Source: Coix lacryma-jobi var. lacryma-jobi (Eukaryota > Streptophyta > Magnoliopsida > Poales > Poaceae). From it: DNA of 64,000 nucleotides. Below are positions 45,575-56,370 of the stretch, piece after piece (the stretch's first letter is position 1; each line of letters starts with the position of its first letter). Both the position numbers and the translations under genes were made by a program. The DNA lies in contig CM019824.1 in assembly GCA_009763385.1 (NCBI GenBank), positions 148,546,305-148,610,304 on the forward strand. Direction: 5' to 3'. The notes beneath the pieces were generated by a model. It ran no database searches. It was not told the DNA's origin and was given only the letters and a program-made list of their open reading frames with translations.

Positions 45575-46916
45575 TGTTAACACCAAATTTTCACACGCAC
45601 GAGGAAATGACAGGTGGGCCAGTGTGCGAGAGATGGTCATATGGTGCATTCGGCAGATGACCAAGGTCGGTTAATCTCGGAGTTTCAGCAAGTGCCTGTG
45701 CGGTCGGCTATCTTGTGAGGCGGTGATTCTATTCGGGAAGCAAATATGGCAAGTGAAGCCGGCTTGCACGAGAAGACACGTGACAATGGAGGACGCCAAG
45801 AGGAAAATAGGAATAGGACTCGTATTTTCCAAGTTTTATTGTGTAAATCATAATCTTTTAGGACTCGTATTTCGCTCAGGGTATAAATATAAACCCTCGA
45901 CCATTATAAAATTGTTCACAACCATATCAATACAAATCGGCCCCGTGCCATCTTCGAGTCCTTTGTTGTGTCGTCGAGTTCTTCGAGAGGAATCATCGAT
46001 CCATCGACCTCCGTAAGTCCCGACAACCTTGTTATCATGTCTAGTATCATGCGGTGGATTTAGATATGATGCAAGTAGTCTTGTTTGTTTGCAATGGTCG
46101 TGCGGCGGACTTTTGTTAATGATCAAGAAGTCTTTGCTTGTGCTTTGCTTATGGATAAACACCGTGCGGCAGGCGTTTATTGATACGTTTAGCAAAAGTG
46201 AGATGGTTATCGGTTCTATTAGATTTGGCAAGATCTAGTAGATTCATTAAGTTACCTTGTGTTGCATGATTTATTTAATTAAGTCCTACAACACTCTTTT
46301 GCCCAATCTAGATTGGCTTTGTTCGGCCTTGCTTTGCAAGTTTTTACTTGTTTGTTCCGATAGTTGAATAACCATGATGGCCGAATTAATTTCTAATCTA
46401 GATTGTTACGTGTTGCGGGTTCATACATGTCAATCATGCTTAGGCTTTGATAAAACTAGGTATCGTGCGGCAGATGCAGGTTTTAGATTAGTTTAATCGT
46501 TTTTGGTTTGCATGTTCCTTCTTCATGGACCCCAATTTGGCTGGTTTGCCGAGCTTGGTTATACGTTATTTTATAATATATCTCTTGTTCAAGCATGTCT
46601 TTTTACAAATGATCATTCGACAACCAATTGTTTACATGTGCTCGTGTTTGGAGTTAGCCGAATGATCTCTAAAACTTGTTGACAGATAGCTTCTATAGCT
46701 ATATGTCGTTGTGAGTGGCTTCAGGGCCGTAAATATGGAACTGTCTGGTCTCATCTGGCATGTTCCCATTTTATTCTCACAGTTTTATCCCTTGTTGGCT
46801 TTCAGGTCAAACCGACTGGCACGTCTCCAGATTTCAAACTATCCGGGCACCCGATTGAAGCTACGCTTTTCGGCTTGCTGTGTGTGAGGCACGGTGCGAC
46901 GTATTTTGTGCCAACA
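45575..46916 (+). repeat. 5' LTR of the gypsy element
   Basis: 1342 bp, TG...CA ends. A TATA-like TATAAATATAAACCC lies at about 45881. It differs from the right LTR by scattered substitutions and a net 10 bp in length, pointing to a fairly young insertion. Confidence 0.92.
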
Positions 46917-46917
46917 C

Positions 46918-46941
46918 ACTTTTTGGCACGCCCGGTGGGAC
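46918..46941 (+). promoter_or_regulatory. Primer-binding-site region of the gypsy element
   Basis: TTTTTGGCACGCCCGGTGGG lies a few bases past the 5' LTR, where the tRNA primer pairs. I cannot say with confidence which tRNA is used. Confidence 0.55.
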
Positions 46942-46954
46942 TCCACATTCCAAG

Positions 46955-49900
46955 ATGGTTGAGTTCAACAACACTCAAGTTCTGGACGTGACCATGGATG
47001 AACTGCCACCAGAATTAAGAGATTTGGTACAACAAGCATGCGATGAGTTTCAACGCAAATGCTTAATGTCCTTCTCCAAGAACAAGAGCAACAAGGTCTT
47101 CCAGAAGCAGTCACTCCCGAGGGCTCTCCTTCCCCATCAATCTGATAGCACTGATGAGGAAGATATTCAAAAAATGTCCGAACTTATGTACAAGGTTGTA
47201 TCGGAGGCCATGACCAATCATCAGTCAGCTTTCTTAAATACTTTTCGTGCAGTCATGGTTGGTATTTTTGGCCCGACGATAGATAAGCATTTTGAGGAAG
47301 CCGCTGGTCCGATGCAGGGGCCACTGTTAGTCCCCATTCCCCAGCATCAGAGGAAAACTGCTGAAGACAACGGAGTTGGATCGAGCAAAGGTGGGATGAT
47401 CTTTCATCAAGAGCAGCAACCTCCCACAACTCAGGGCCAACTTGCATTCGGCACAACGGGAAACGTCCCTCCATCTGCTTTCAGAGTATCTCCAGCAACA
47501 AATAGGTTGCAGAAGAACATGTATGGAGATGGGTATCAGGAGTTCGTGGATTACAGTGCGATTGATGCTTTCCCAAATCCAGGCTATAAGAATTCAACAA
47601 GGGCATTTCTTGGAGGTCAGGCACAGGCTGCTCCTGACTCAGGCGTCGACCTCATCATGCATAGGATGGCCGACTTGATGCAGAATCAATTCGTCCTGAA
47701 GCCAAAAAATCAGTCTTATGCTTACAAGTCTCCTTACCCGGAGTGGTACAACCGAGTGGCACTTCCTCCAAGGGTGAAACCTCCTACTGATCTTACTAAG
47801 TTCTCAGGCCAAGATGACACCAGTACTGTTGAACACATCAGCCGTTACTTGATGCAGCTCAGAGAAGCATCTGCAGATGAGGCTTGGAGAATTTGGTATT
47901 TCCCACTGTCACTAACGGGACCAGCTTTCTCATGGTTCACGTCTCTGCTAGCAAACTCTATGAATACATGGGCAGAGCTAGAACAAAAGTTCCACGCGTA
48001 TTTCTTTACCGGTACCAATGAGAAGAAGTTGGTCGATCTCATGAGTCTGAGGATGAGAGTTAATGAGACTCCCCAAGAATATTTACGCAGATTCAGGGAG
48101 ACTAAAAATCTCTGCTATTCCCTGAATTTGCCAGATGATCAATTGCCAGGAATAGCTATAGCTGGTATGTTGCCGAATATCAGGGAAAAGCTGTTCGACA
48201 TGGATTTTGATGATCTTGGGCAGTTATCACAATGATTGGCAATAATGAATAGTCAGGCTCAGGGGTTTAGGAGAAATAACCAGTTCCAGAAAGGTGATGT
48301 AGCTAGCGAAATGTATCAGGCTTTCTTAGAAGAAGCAGCAGAATATGATGACGAAGATGAGGTAGCTGCAGCTGAGTTAGTCTGGACAAAAGAGCCGACT
48401 CAAGTCAATCAACGATGGTTGAGGAAGCAAAAAGGTACCTATGATTTTGATGTTTCCAAATTAGATAAGCTATTTGAATTGCTATTGAAGGAAGGACGCA
48501 TCAAGTTACCGGATGGCCATCCCATGTTACACCCTGAAGGGGTTAAAGACAAGAAATATTGTGGTTTCCATAATACTAGATCTCACTCTATAAATGATTG
48601 CCGAGTATTCAGAGTACGGATCCAGAAGGCTATCCAGGAAGGGCATTTGAAGTTTGACGGAAAAATGAAGATTGATGGTAGCCCTTTTGGACAGAATACC
48701 GTATCTTTCTCTGTTAACATGGTCAATGCAGATGACCCCAGGGGCAAGAGCAAGATGAAGGTGTTAACCTCTGATAGAGCTAGATAGGCCGGTGCTATTG
48801 ACCCCAATCGGCAAATCACAAATGAAGAATTTTGGCAACGAGTTCGTTTCCAGAATAGCCGAACTGAAAGGGGTGAAACTTCCAGGCCTAGAGTCACGAC
48901 ATGTATTTTGTTAAACAAATGGCGTTGGGAGCAGGAGCGGTACCAGAAGCAGAGGTTTTATGAGGAACAAAAGTTCATAGAAAAGCAACAGAGGTACGAA
49001 GAGGAGATGTACCAAGAGGAACGAGAATACATGAAGGGGCAAGAGCAGTCTCATTGGGAGTGCTCATTCTTCAAATATTGTTGGAATGAAGGCTTGAAAT
49101 TGCCTGTTAAAAACAATTGCCCTGAGTGCAATGATCAATATTCTGAATACAGGCAATCTCAAGTCAACCGCCGTTCGGTCCATGAAAGGCTTGGGATGCG
49201 AATCCCTGAGGACGACCGGCACTTAAAAATAGGTAATTCCGAGAATCGGCAAGGGAGAAATTTTGCCGATCGAAGATGGGCTCGCACTGAAGAAGAAGAA
49301 TACCGTGAATATGTTTGGCAGAGAGGACAATGGTGTCCACCAGGATTGAGGAAGAGCCAGAAAAGGAGAGTGCAACGCCTAAGGAACAAAGAGTTAGCGC
49401 AAGCAGGCACCAAAACAAAACAAGTTTGGCGTCCTAAGGAAAAGCCTGATGAAGATGATCGTTCGGCTGATGCATGCATGACATTCTTTCTCCCGTCGGA
49501 ATTCATAGCTCCCGGAGATCAAAACGTCCAAGAAGAAGTGTATTCGGATTTTGACGAAGACGAATTCCATGATCTGATGGCTCAGCTCGTTTTGGCTCAA
49601 CGGGCAGTTTTTGATAAACCGACTAAACATCGACATTTGAAGCCACTTTATATGAGGGGGTATGTTAATGGCAAGCCACTAACCAAAATATTTATTGATG
49701 GAGGAGCTGCCATAAATATCATGCCATATACTACCTTCAGGAAACTTGGGATGGCAAGTGAGGATTTATTGAAGACTGACATGGTGTTGAGGGACTTTGC
49801 TGGCAATTCTTCTGATACTCGAGGAGCGGTTCATGTTGAATTGATGATCGGGTCAAAAACCCTGATTACTACCTTCTTCGTCATCGATGGCAAGAGGGCA

Positions 49901-50167
49901 TATAGTTTGCTTTTAGGAAGGGATTGGATACATGCAAACTGCTGTGTTCCGTCAACTATGCATCAAATCCTCATCCAGTGGATTGGAGATGACGTCGAAA
50001 TTGTCCATGCTGATGATTCAGTGAGTGTTGCTACTGCAGAACCCATCTATTGGGAATATGATGGTGTCGAGTGCTTCTCTGGAAGAGTTTGGGAAGTAGG
50101 TCCTGTGAATGTTTTTGACGAGGACCAACAGCCGATTCAAGCAATCGGCTCTCAGAGCAATTTTTGA
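46955..50167 (+). pseudogene. gag-protease polyprotein of the gypsy element, with two in-frame stops
   Basis: A single frame of 1071 codons starts at ATG 46955. The first part (427 residues to a TGA at 48233) is a retrotransposon Gag with the core WYFPLSLTGPAFSWF and the LMSLRMRVNETPQEYLRRF region. After the TGA the same frame continues through a zinc-knuckle-like CGFHNTRSHSINDC to a TAG at 48785, then in the same frame again to 50167. That last part has a Glu/Arg-rich coiled region, a second Cys cluster (CPEC near 49120) and a retropepsin-like aspartic protease with FIDGGAAINIMP (about 49691) and LLLGRDWIHANC. The two stops appear to be simple nonsense changes. The element cannot make a full polyprotein but could still supply RNA for packaging by relatives. 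Confidence 0.85.
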
Positions 50168-50379
50168 ATAATCCAATTGATGGTAACGGAGGAGGATTAG
50201 GACGAGGTTTCGTATCGGTTGATGAGTTAGAAGAGGTAAATATTGATAATGAAGCCGAAAACAAGACCGATATATGTCAGTGCAGATTTGGATCCAGAGT
50301 GCAGGTTGAAGTTGATAAACCTTCTGAAAGAATTTTACCTTTTCCTCCGTTACTGAAGCTCAAGGAAGATCAAGAAGTT

Positions 50380-50690
50380 CGTATGGAGTGACATGCAACA
50401 GAAAGCTTTTGATGGAATTAAAGAATACATGAAGGCACCACCAGTGTTGGTACCTCCACAGCTTGGTAAATCTTTCAAGTTGTATGTAGCGGCCGATAGC
50501 CTAAAATAGGATCGGCCCTTATACAAGAATTTGAAGGAAAATATAAGGTGATAGCTTACTTTAGCCGAAAGACATTAGACCCAGAGATGAGGTATTCGGC
50601 TACGAGGGAATTCTTGTTCATATGTGTATTACTCATGTACCAAGCTTTGACACTGCTTATTAAATACCGAATGCTTTATAGTTTTTGAAT
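50380..50690 (+). pseudogene. RNase H remnant of gypsy pol
   Basis: The plus strand reads WSDMQQKAFDGIKEYM, then PPQLGKSFKLYVAADS, and FSRKTLDPEMRYSATREF. These belong to the RNase H-like region that follows reverse transcriptase in Ty3/gypsy pol. An in-frame TAG is near 50507. The reverse transcriptase that should precede it is deleted between about 50340 and 50390, and the rest of RNase H and the integrase are deleted after about 50690. Confidence 0.8.
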
Positions 50691-50750
50691 TTGATATGAT
50701 AAGATAGTCGGTACATGAGTGGATTCAAGAATATTTGTATGCAAAAGATA

Positions 50751-50826
50751 GCCGATGTAAAACATCGCCTTTAGCAAAAAAATGCTCCAAGAATTTAAAA
50801 ATATAGCCGATATTGTTTATATCGCC
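50751..50826 (-). other. Two short hairpins downstream of antisense gene A
   Basis: GCCGATGTAAAACATCGCC (50751-50769) and GCCGATATTGTTTATATCGCC (50806-50826) are imperfect palindromes, each followed by a TTTAGCAAAAA/TTTAGTACAAAAA tail. A third copy lies downstream of antisense gene B (52432-52452). They may mark a duplicated 3' region of the antisense genes. Confidence 0.6.
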
Positions 50827-51109
50827 TTTAGTACAAAAATGTTCATGACCCTGGTGACCCTAGCATTTTCAAGTTAGCAGGTTTATCGGGAGGAGAGAAA
50901 GGTGAAGTGCAATAAATAAGATGCCAAGTGACATGACATGTCAAGACAAGATCTAATCGGCTAAGATGACATCATGCGTTTGGCAAGTGCTTTTCTGAGG
51001 AAATATTGCAATCAAGAGATGTCACTGAGATAATCGGGAAATACAAATAAGACATCATTCAGAGAAAAAACAACTTTTTTATTCATTTGTAGATCCATCA
51101 TAGTACAAA

Positions 51110-51931
51110 TTACTCATGGAACAATCTATTCAGAATAGACTGCAGATTGGTGACTCCGGCGAGAGCAGCGGCGTGATCTTCATAAACTTCAATACCTTCG
51201 ATTTCATCTAAGAACCCGCCTGCAAAGCCGACTGGTAGAAAGGAGTAATCCTCGTTGGTCCAAGAGCTCATTGCTGCTAGCCCAAGAGAGACGCCAAGGT
51301 GCACGCCTTGGATGATGGCCTGATCTATGCGGCCATCTGTAGCATCAAGACGCGCCTCAGCTGAGTTCCCATGGGCATTCACCTTATCGACAACTCTGTT
51401 CGCTGCCGCCCTCAGACGGTCATTTTGTGCAGAAAAAGCTGGCAGGAAGAAAAGATGTGTCAGGCAAGCGAGCTCAATCGGAAGAAGGAAAATTGGGCAA
51501 AGATTTCGCTAACCTGTAATAGCATTACAGAGCTGCTTCCGTTGGTCCTCCCATTCGGTTTCCTCGATGCCATACTTCTTAGATGCATCTTCCAATGCCT
51601 TCTGGGCTTTATCCCTCTCCTTGCGGTACCAAAGAGCGCCCGGACAGGTATACCGAGGTAAGCCATCGGATTCAGAGGGGTCTGTTGACTCAGGAAAGGG
51701 GTTGTGAGAAGCCATTGGAGCTGCCGTTTCTGAAAAAGGAGTCCGGGTTTGGCTGGAGAGAGCCCTCATCCTGGAAGGAAAGTGAATTTTGAATCAGGAA
51801 TGGATGAACAAGAAAGCTATCGCAAGGGGGCAAAGAACCAATTTTTACCCATAACGTTGACGAGTTGGTGCTTCGCTTCCTTCTGCTTCATCTCTGATAG
51901 GACGTTTGCTGTGGTCACCATTGCCTACCAT
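51110..51931 (-). CDS. Antisense gene A of the gypsy element (three exons, 222 residues, unknown function)
   Basis: Exons on the minus strand: 51931-51849, 51770-51514 and 51438-51110. Introns are GT-AG with phases 2 and 1, and the joined frame is fully open to a TAA. The start is ATG 51931 (MVGNGDHSKRPIRDEAE). The middle exon encodes a Ser/Pro-rich part and then a helical, charged segment, RKERDKAQKALEDASKKYG. The last exon encodes AFSAQNDRLRAAANRVVDKV, GRIDQAIIQGVHLGVSLGLA and an acidic C-terminus. I recognise no known domain. A TATA-like ATAAATATGACC (minus strand, about 52050) lies roughly 120 bp upstream of the start. It sits between the decayed pol and the 3' LTR, opposite to the element's own transcription. 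Its openness beside a ruined gag-pol is striking. Function is not inferred. Confidence 0.68.
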
Positions 51932-52431
51932 TGATGAAAGTACAGGCGAGGATTCTCTCTCTGGCTTGAGCTGAAAGCCGAGAGGTGAGGAGTTTGCAAG
52001 TCAAACTGTTCAATTGGAAGTCGAGGGTGTTGGCCTGTGTAAGGTCATATTTATGGAACCATGACTTGCACACTGGAAAGCTAAACATCGGAGTAGGGTT
52101 TTCACAATTTATGGGCCATTGTTGGGCCGGGCCGGATTTTGTCGATTTAAGGAGATCGTGACTCCAGAGTCGAAAAAACGATGGATTCGGCTACGGATTG
52201 TTACTACACAAGGAGCTCAGCTTCGGTTGATTGTCTGGAAACTCATATTACCGATTGACACCGAAGACAGTAAGTCTGGCAGATGGTCTTCAAATTGGGA
52301 AAGACTGTATTTTATTCCAGGCGATGGAGCTTTAATAGAGAAGTCTTCAAAGAAACTGAAAATGGAAAGTCCCTTAAAGATTACAACAATCACTTACGAG
52401 ACAAAGATGATTGACATGATTATCAGTGATA

Positions 52432-52452
52432 GCCGATGTGATAAACATCGCC
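52432..52452 (-). other. Short hairpin downstream of antisense gene B
   Basis: GCCGATGTGATAAACATCGCC is the same motif as the hairpins at 50751 and 50806, in the same position relative to its antisense gene. It is followed by an A-rich tail. Confidence 0.6.
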
Positions 52453-52594
52453 GTTAAAGCAAAAATAAAAGTCAGTGACTAATACACGAAGCAGAGTACA
52501 CATTGATCTCGAAGGATCAGTCACAGATTGGTTTCAGGGATCAAACAAAAAGGCTTTTTATTTACAAAAGGAGGGTACAAGATTACAATAAAGA

Positions 52595-53247
52595 TCAGTT
52601 CGTCCATCCTATCCTCTGTCTAATCGGGAGATCATGGTCGAAGGAATCAGCCAGATCTGTTCCAGCTTCCTTTATATCATCTACAGAGTGTGCTACCCTG
52701 TATTCTAGCCCTCGCTCACAGATGTCGAAGCTGCGGTAATCGACGCCATAGTGAATCCGTACAACATTAAAGACAAGTGCTGCGCCGTACCCCATGCCGG
52801 CTCTAGAGATGTCGGGGAGGATTCGGTTAACCTCGTTCACCCGACTTAGGGCTGTCGTACCCGTCGCATTGGCCGTGATGGCAAGCTTGGCAACGACAGC
52901 TTCAAGAGCATGAAGTTTGGCCCCCAGAGCTGAGATAGAGAAGAGTAAGTAAAAAAGGGGGGACAAAGATAGCGATGATGAAGATATTCACTGGCGGCTC
53001 GATTCCGAGCGACATCACGCTCCCGGGAAATTTGAGAAATATCCTGGTCCTTCTCTTCCAGATCAAGTTGAAGGTCTATGATCTGTTGAGCCAAATCCTC
53101 GGAGAAGTCGTCACCGACCATCCTGAACAAAGGTAACAAAGTAAGAACGGCTGCTTCATTTTGAAATAAAGTAGAAGAGAGCAACCTCCTCCTGGAAGTG
53201 CTGGAGATGCCAAGATCGGAGCTATGGTTGCTCACCACGGAAGACAT
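52595..53247 (-). CDS. Antisense gene B of the gypsy element (three exons, 175 residues, unknown function)
   Basis: Exons on the minus strand: 53247-53186, 53122-52992 and 52929-52595. Introns are GT-AG with phases 2 and 1, identical to gene A, and the joined frame is open to the stop. It starts MSSVVSNHSSDLGISS. The middle exon encodes a coiled-coil-like LDLEEKDQDISQISRERDVA and the last exon LGAKLHALEAVVAKLAI, then GMGYGAALVFNVVRIHYGVD and an acidic Ala-rich tail. The last exon resembles that of gene A weakly in spacing and in a small-residue/hydrophobic core followed by YxS/YRS and acidic residues. The same layout in both genes suggests tandem duplication and divergence. An upstream in-frame ATG exists at 53442; I prefer 53247 by comparison with gene A. 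Function unknown. Confidence 0.66.
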
Positions 53248-53492
53248 CCTATGGGTTGGATTGGGTGACGATAGGAGAAAAAAGGGTTTTCTTGTTTTTG
53301 AGATTGAAACAGGGGAGCTTGAGAGAGTAAGCCGAAACGAAGTGAAGGGTGACTTAAAAGGACCCCAAAGAGTGCATCGAGAGATGAATCGGCAGGTAAG
53401 GCAATTATGATACGCGAAGGTGGATGCTTCCGGAGGTTCCACGTCAGTATACAGGAGAAAGGAATTTTGGAATAAATATTTATCCCAAAATT

Positions 53493-53512
53493 AGGGGGCA
53501 TGTGTTAACACC
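53493..53512 (+). promoter_or_regulatory. Polypurine tract of the gypsy element
   Basis: A purine-rich stretch with AGGGGG lies immediately before the right LTR, the position where plus-strand DNA synthesis is primed. Confidence 0.7.
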
Positions 53513-54844
53513 AAATTTTCACACGCACGAGGAAATGACAGGTGGGCCAGTGTGCGAGAGATGGTCATATGGTGCATTCAGCAAATGACCAAGGTCGGTT
53601 AATCTCGGAGTTTCGGCAAGTGCCTGTGTGGTCAGCTATCTTGTGAGGCGGTGATTCTATTCGGGAAGCAAATATGGCAAGTGAAGCCGGCTTGCACGAG
53701 AAGACACGTGACAATGGAGGACGCCAAGAGGAAAATAGGAATAGGACTCGTATTTTCCAAGTTTTATTGTGTAAATCGTAATCTCTTAGGACTCGTATTT
53801 TGCTCAGGGTATAAATATAAACCCTCGACCATTGTAAAATTGTTCACAACCATATCAATACAAATCGGCCTCGTGCCATCTTCGAGTCCTTTGTCGTGTC
53901 GTCGAGTTCTTCGAGAGGAATCATCGATCCGTCGACCTTCGTAAGTCCCGGCAACCTTGTTTTCATGTCTAGTATCATGCGATGGATTTAGATATGATGC
54001 AAGTAGTCTTGTTTGTTTGCAATGGTCGTGCGTTGGACTTTTGTTAATGATCAAGAAGTCTTTGCTTGTGCTTTGCTTATGAATAAACACCGTGCGACAA
54101 GCGTTTATTGATACGTTTAGCAAAAGCGAGATGGTTATCGGCTCTATTAGATTTGGCAAGATCTAGTAGATTCATTAAGTTACCTTGTGTTGCATGATTT
54201 ATTTAATTAAGTCCTACAACACTCTTTTGCCCAATCTAGATTGACTTTGTTCGGCCTTGCTTTGCAAGTTTTTACTTGTTTCTTCCGATAGTTGAATAAC
54301 CATGATGGCTGAATTAATTTCTAATCTAGATTGTTACGTGTTGCGGGTTCATACATGTCAATCATGCTTAGGCTTTGATAAAACTAGGTATCGTGCGGCA
54401 GATGCAGGTTTTAAATTAGTTTAATTGTTTTTGGTTTGCATGTTCCTTCTTCATGGACCCCAATTCGGCTGGTTTGCCGAGCTTGGTTATACGTTATTTT
54501 ATAATCTATCTCTTGTTCAAGCATGTCTTTTTACGAATGATCATTCGGCAACCAATTGTTTACATGTGCTCGTGTTTGGAGTTAGCCGAATGATCTCTAA
54601 AACTTGTTGACAGATATCTTCTATAGCTATATGTCATTATGAGTGGCTTCAGGGCCGTAAATATGGAACTGTCTGGTCTCATCCGGCATGTTCCAGTTTT
54701 ATTCTCATAGTTTTATCCCTTGTTGGCTTTCAGGTCAAACCGACTGGCACGTCTCCGGATTTCAAACCATCCGGGCACACGATTGAAGCTACGCTTTTCG
54801 GCTTGCTGTGTGTGAGGCACGGTGCGACGCATTTTGTGCCAACA
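53513..54844 (+). repeat. 3' LTR of the gypsy element
   Basis: 1332 bp with TG...CA ends, co-linear with the 5' LTR. Differences are mostly transitions at CpG-type sites. Confidence 0.92.
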
Positions 54845-55741
54845 ATGGTGGTATTTCTTCTGAGCTGCATTCTGTTTGTTTACTCTGATACGAGCCTCGC
54901 TCTCTTGTGATCTTTTGTACTGTACAAATTCATCCCAATCGGCCCTTAACTTGACATACGCCTTAGAGTTGAAATTTGACGTCTCGTTCTTCAACACAAA
55001 GTTGTGGTACAATTTGTTATTCTAGTCCTGAAAAAGTGTGGCCATCTTCTTTATTGTCCACTCCCGAATTCGCCTCTTCAACTCCTCATCGTTTGTGTCA
55101 AACGAGAAATGCTCTTCGATGTCTTCCCAGACTAGCTGCTTGTCACGATTGGAGACATAACTGATCTCGGGAGCACTTCGCCTCTCTTTCCATTCACGGG
55201 CACTTATCGGAATCCGATCTCTCACAAGGAACCCATAGTGAAAGACATATTTCTGTGCATGGGGTCCTAGTGGTTGGCCTGTAGCCATATCAAATTCGGA
55301 GATTACATGACGGCCCTTCAACGGCCTCTTCGGCCCTCGTTTTGGTCTGCTCTACCCCGTCGCAGATGTCAATCTAGAGGGCTACATATAGGTAAAGACA
55401 CGAAGATGAAACCCTAATACAAGTTGAAATAAAACCTAATCAAGTAATAAAGTAAATGTAAACCCTAACATGACATATTGTATGTGTACCTCGCCTGTAT
55501 TGCCTTCTTGCATCTCAACTTGTTGTTCAAGGGGATTTTCATCATGCATGGTCATCTCAATAAGTATTGACTCCCGTCATCGCCGCCGGCGATGGTATTC
55601 ATCATTTCCTCCTCCATGTTCTCATTTGGGTCGGCCATTTCTGCGAATATTAAAATATATATACAATATGATCGAACACTTAGAGGAGCTTTATACATGT
55701 ATGTATGTGAAACCAAAATCGAAACCCTAAAATAACATATA

Positions 55742-56018
55742 TTCGGGTTCTAGGGTTTAGGGGTTTGGGGTTTAGGGTTTAGGGTTTAGGGGTTTAGGGT
55801 TTCGGGGTTTAGGGGTTTAGGGGTTTAGGGTTTTGGGGTTTAAGGTTTTGGGGTTTAGAGGTTCAGGGGTTTAGGGTTCAGGGGTTTAGGGTTTAAGGGT
55901 TTAAGGGTTTAAGATTTAGGGTTTTAGGGTTTCGGGGTTTGGAGTTTATGGGTTTGGGGGCTTGGGGTTTGGGGTTTAGGGGTTAGGGTTTCGGGTTTTA
56001 GGGTTTTGGGTTTTAGGT
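55742..56018. repeat. Degenerate telomere-like array (TTTAGGG-type) inside the CACTA element
   Basis: About 280 bp of TTTAGGG, TTTAGGGG and TTTGGGG units with occasional TTCGGGG and TTCAGGGG variants, some 35 units in all. It lies about 100 bp upstream of the first exon of the Transposase_24/Ulp1 gene, reading CCCTAAA on the gene strand. It is interstitial, not a chromosome end. Confidence 0.9.
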
Positions 56019-56111
56019 GACATGTAATCGCCAACATTAAAAATAACATATATTCGTAAAGAGGCAATTCAACATTAAAAATAACATGAAGAAGCATATC
56101 TATCAAAATAT

Positions 56112-56370
56112 TTCTATGGCATTCCAACATGACACATGATTTTCTATGAACACATATTTCTAAGAGTAAATACATGTTTAAACATATCCAAGTGATTTTC
56201 TATGGCATTCCAACATGACACATGATTTTCTATGAACACATATTTCTAAGAGTAAATATATGTTTAAACATATCCAAGTGGTTTTCTATGGCATTCCAAC
56301 ATGACACATGATTTTCTATGAACACATATTTCTAAGAGTAAATACATGTTTAAACATATCCTTGTCACGT
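56112..56370. repeat. Three tandem copies of an 86 bp repeat
   Basis: TTCTATGGCATTCCAACATG begins at 56112, 56198 and 56284, giving a constant 86 bp period. The copies are almost identical. The unit is AT-rich and non-coding. Confidence 0.9.

Larger units (their letters stand above)
45575..54844 (+). mobile_element. Ty3/gypsy LTR retrotransposon, Tat-lineage-like, with antisense genes
   Basis: Two LTRs (45575-46916 and 53513-54844) start TGTTAACACCAAATTTTC and end TTTTGTGCCAACA, flanked by ATGGT (45570-45574 and 54845-54849). The primer-binding-type sequence TTTTTGGCACGCCCGGTGGG follows the left LTR, and a purine tract AAAATTAGGGGGCATG precedes the right. The sense strand holds gag and protease with two in-frame stops and an RNase H remnant. 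Reverse transcriptase and integrase are absent. Between pol and the right LTR lie two antisense spliced genes, a position where Tat-lineage elements (for example Grande) carry extra antisense ORFs. The lineage assignment rests on that layout and on the LTR/PBS resemblance. Confidence 0.9.
42440..55638 (-). pseudogene. CACTA second gene: Transposase_24-like N-terminus fused to a Ulp1-type cysteine protease, split by a gypsy insertion
   Basis: The gene starts near 55638 (MADPNENMEEEMM). A Plant transposase (Ptta/En/Spm, Transposase_24) domain follows: FVQYKRSQESEARIRVNKQN then KKYHH, where the gypsy element interrupts, resuming as GGYKTALPKWERQEKEML and GGRTRGFGA near 45270. Then come a DUF8039-like region (44991-44593), a Pro-rich RAPTPPPAPPSPP repeat region (about 44430-44220), and a domain with NWISVRIQNHHYFRGDD. 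The C-terminal exons encode a C48/Ulp1-like protease: YHWILMVID (catalytic His, about 43010-42985), LIYDSLSKP (Asp) and GTNLCGFYVCEYMM (Cys, about 42600-42560). All three catalytic positions are present. At least four stops or frameshifts interrupt it, for example a TGA at 43942 and in the exon near 43200. The fused protease may act on SUMO-type targets; that role is inferred from family. Confidence 0.78.
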
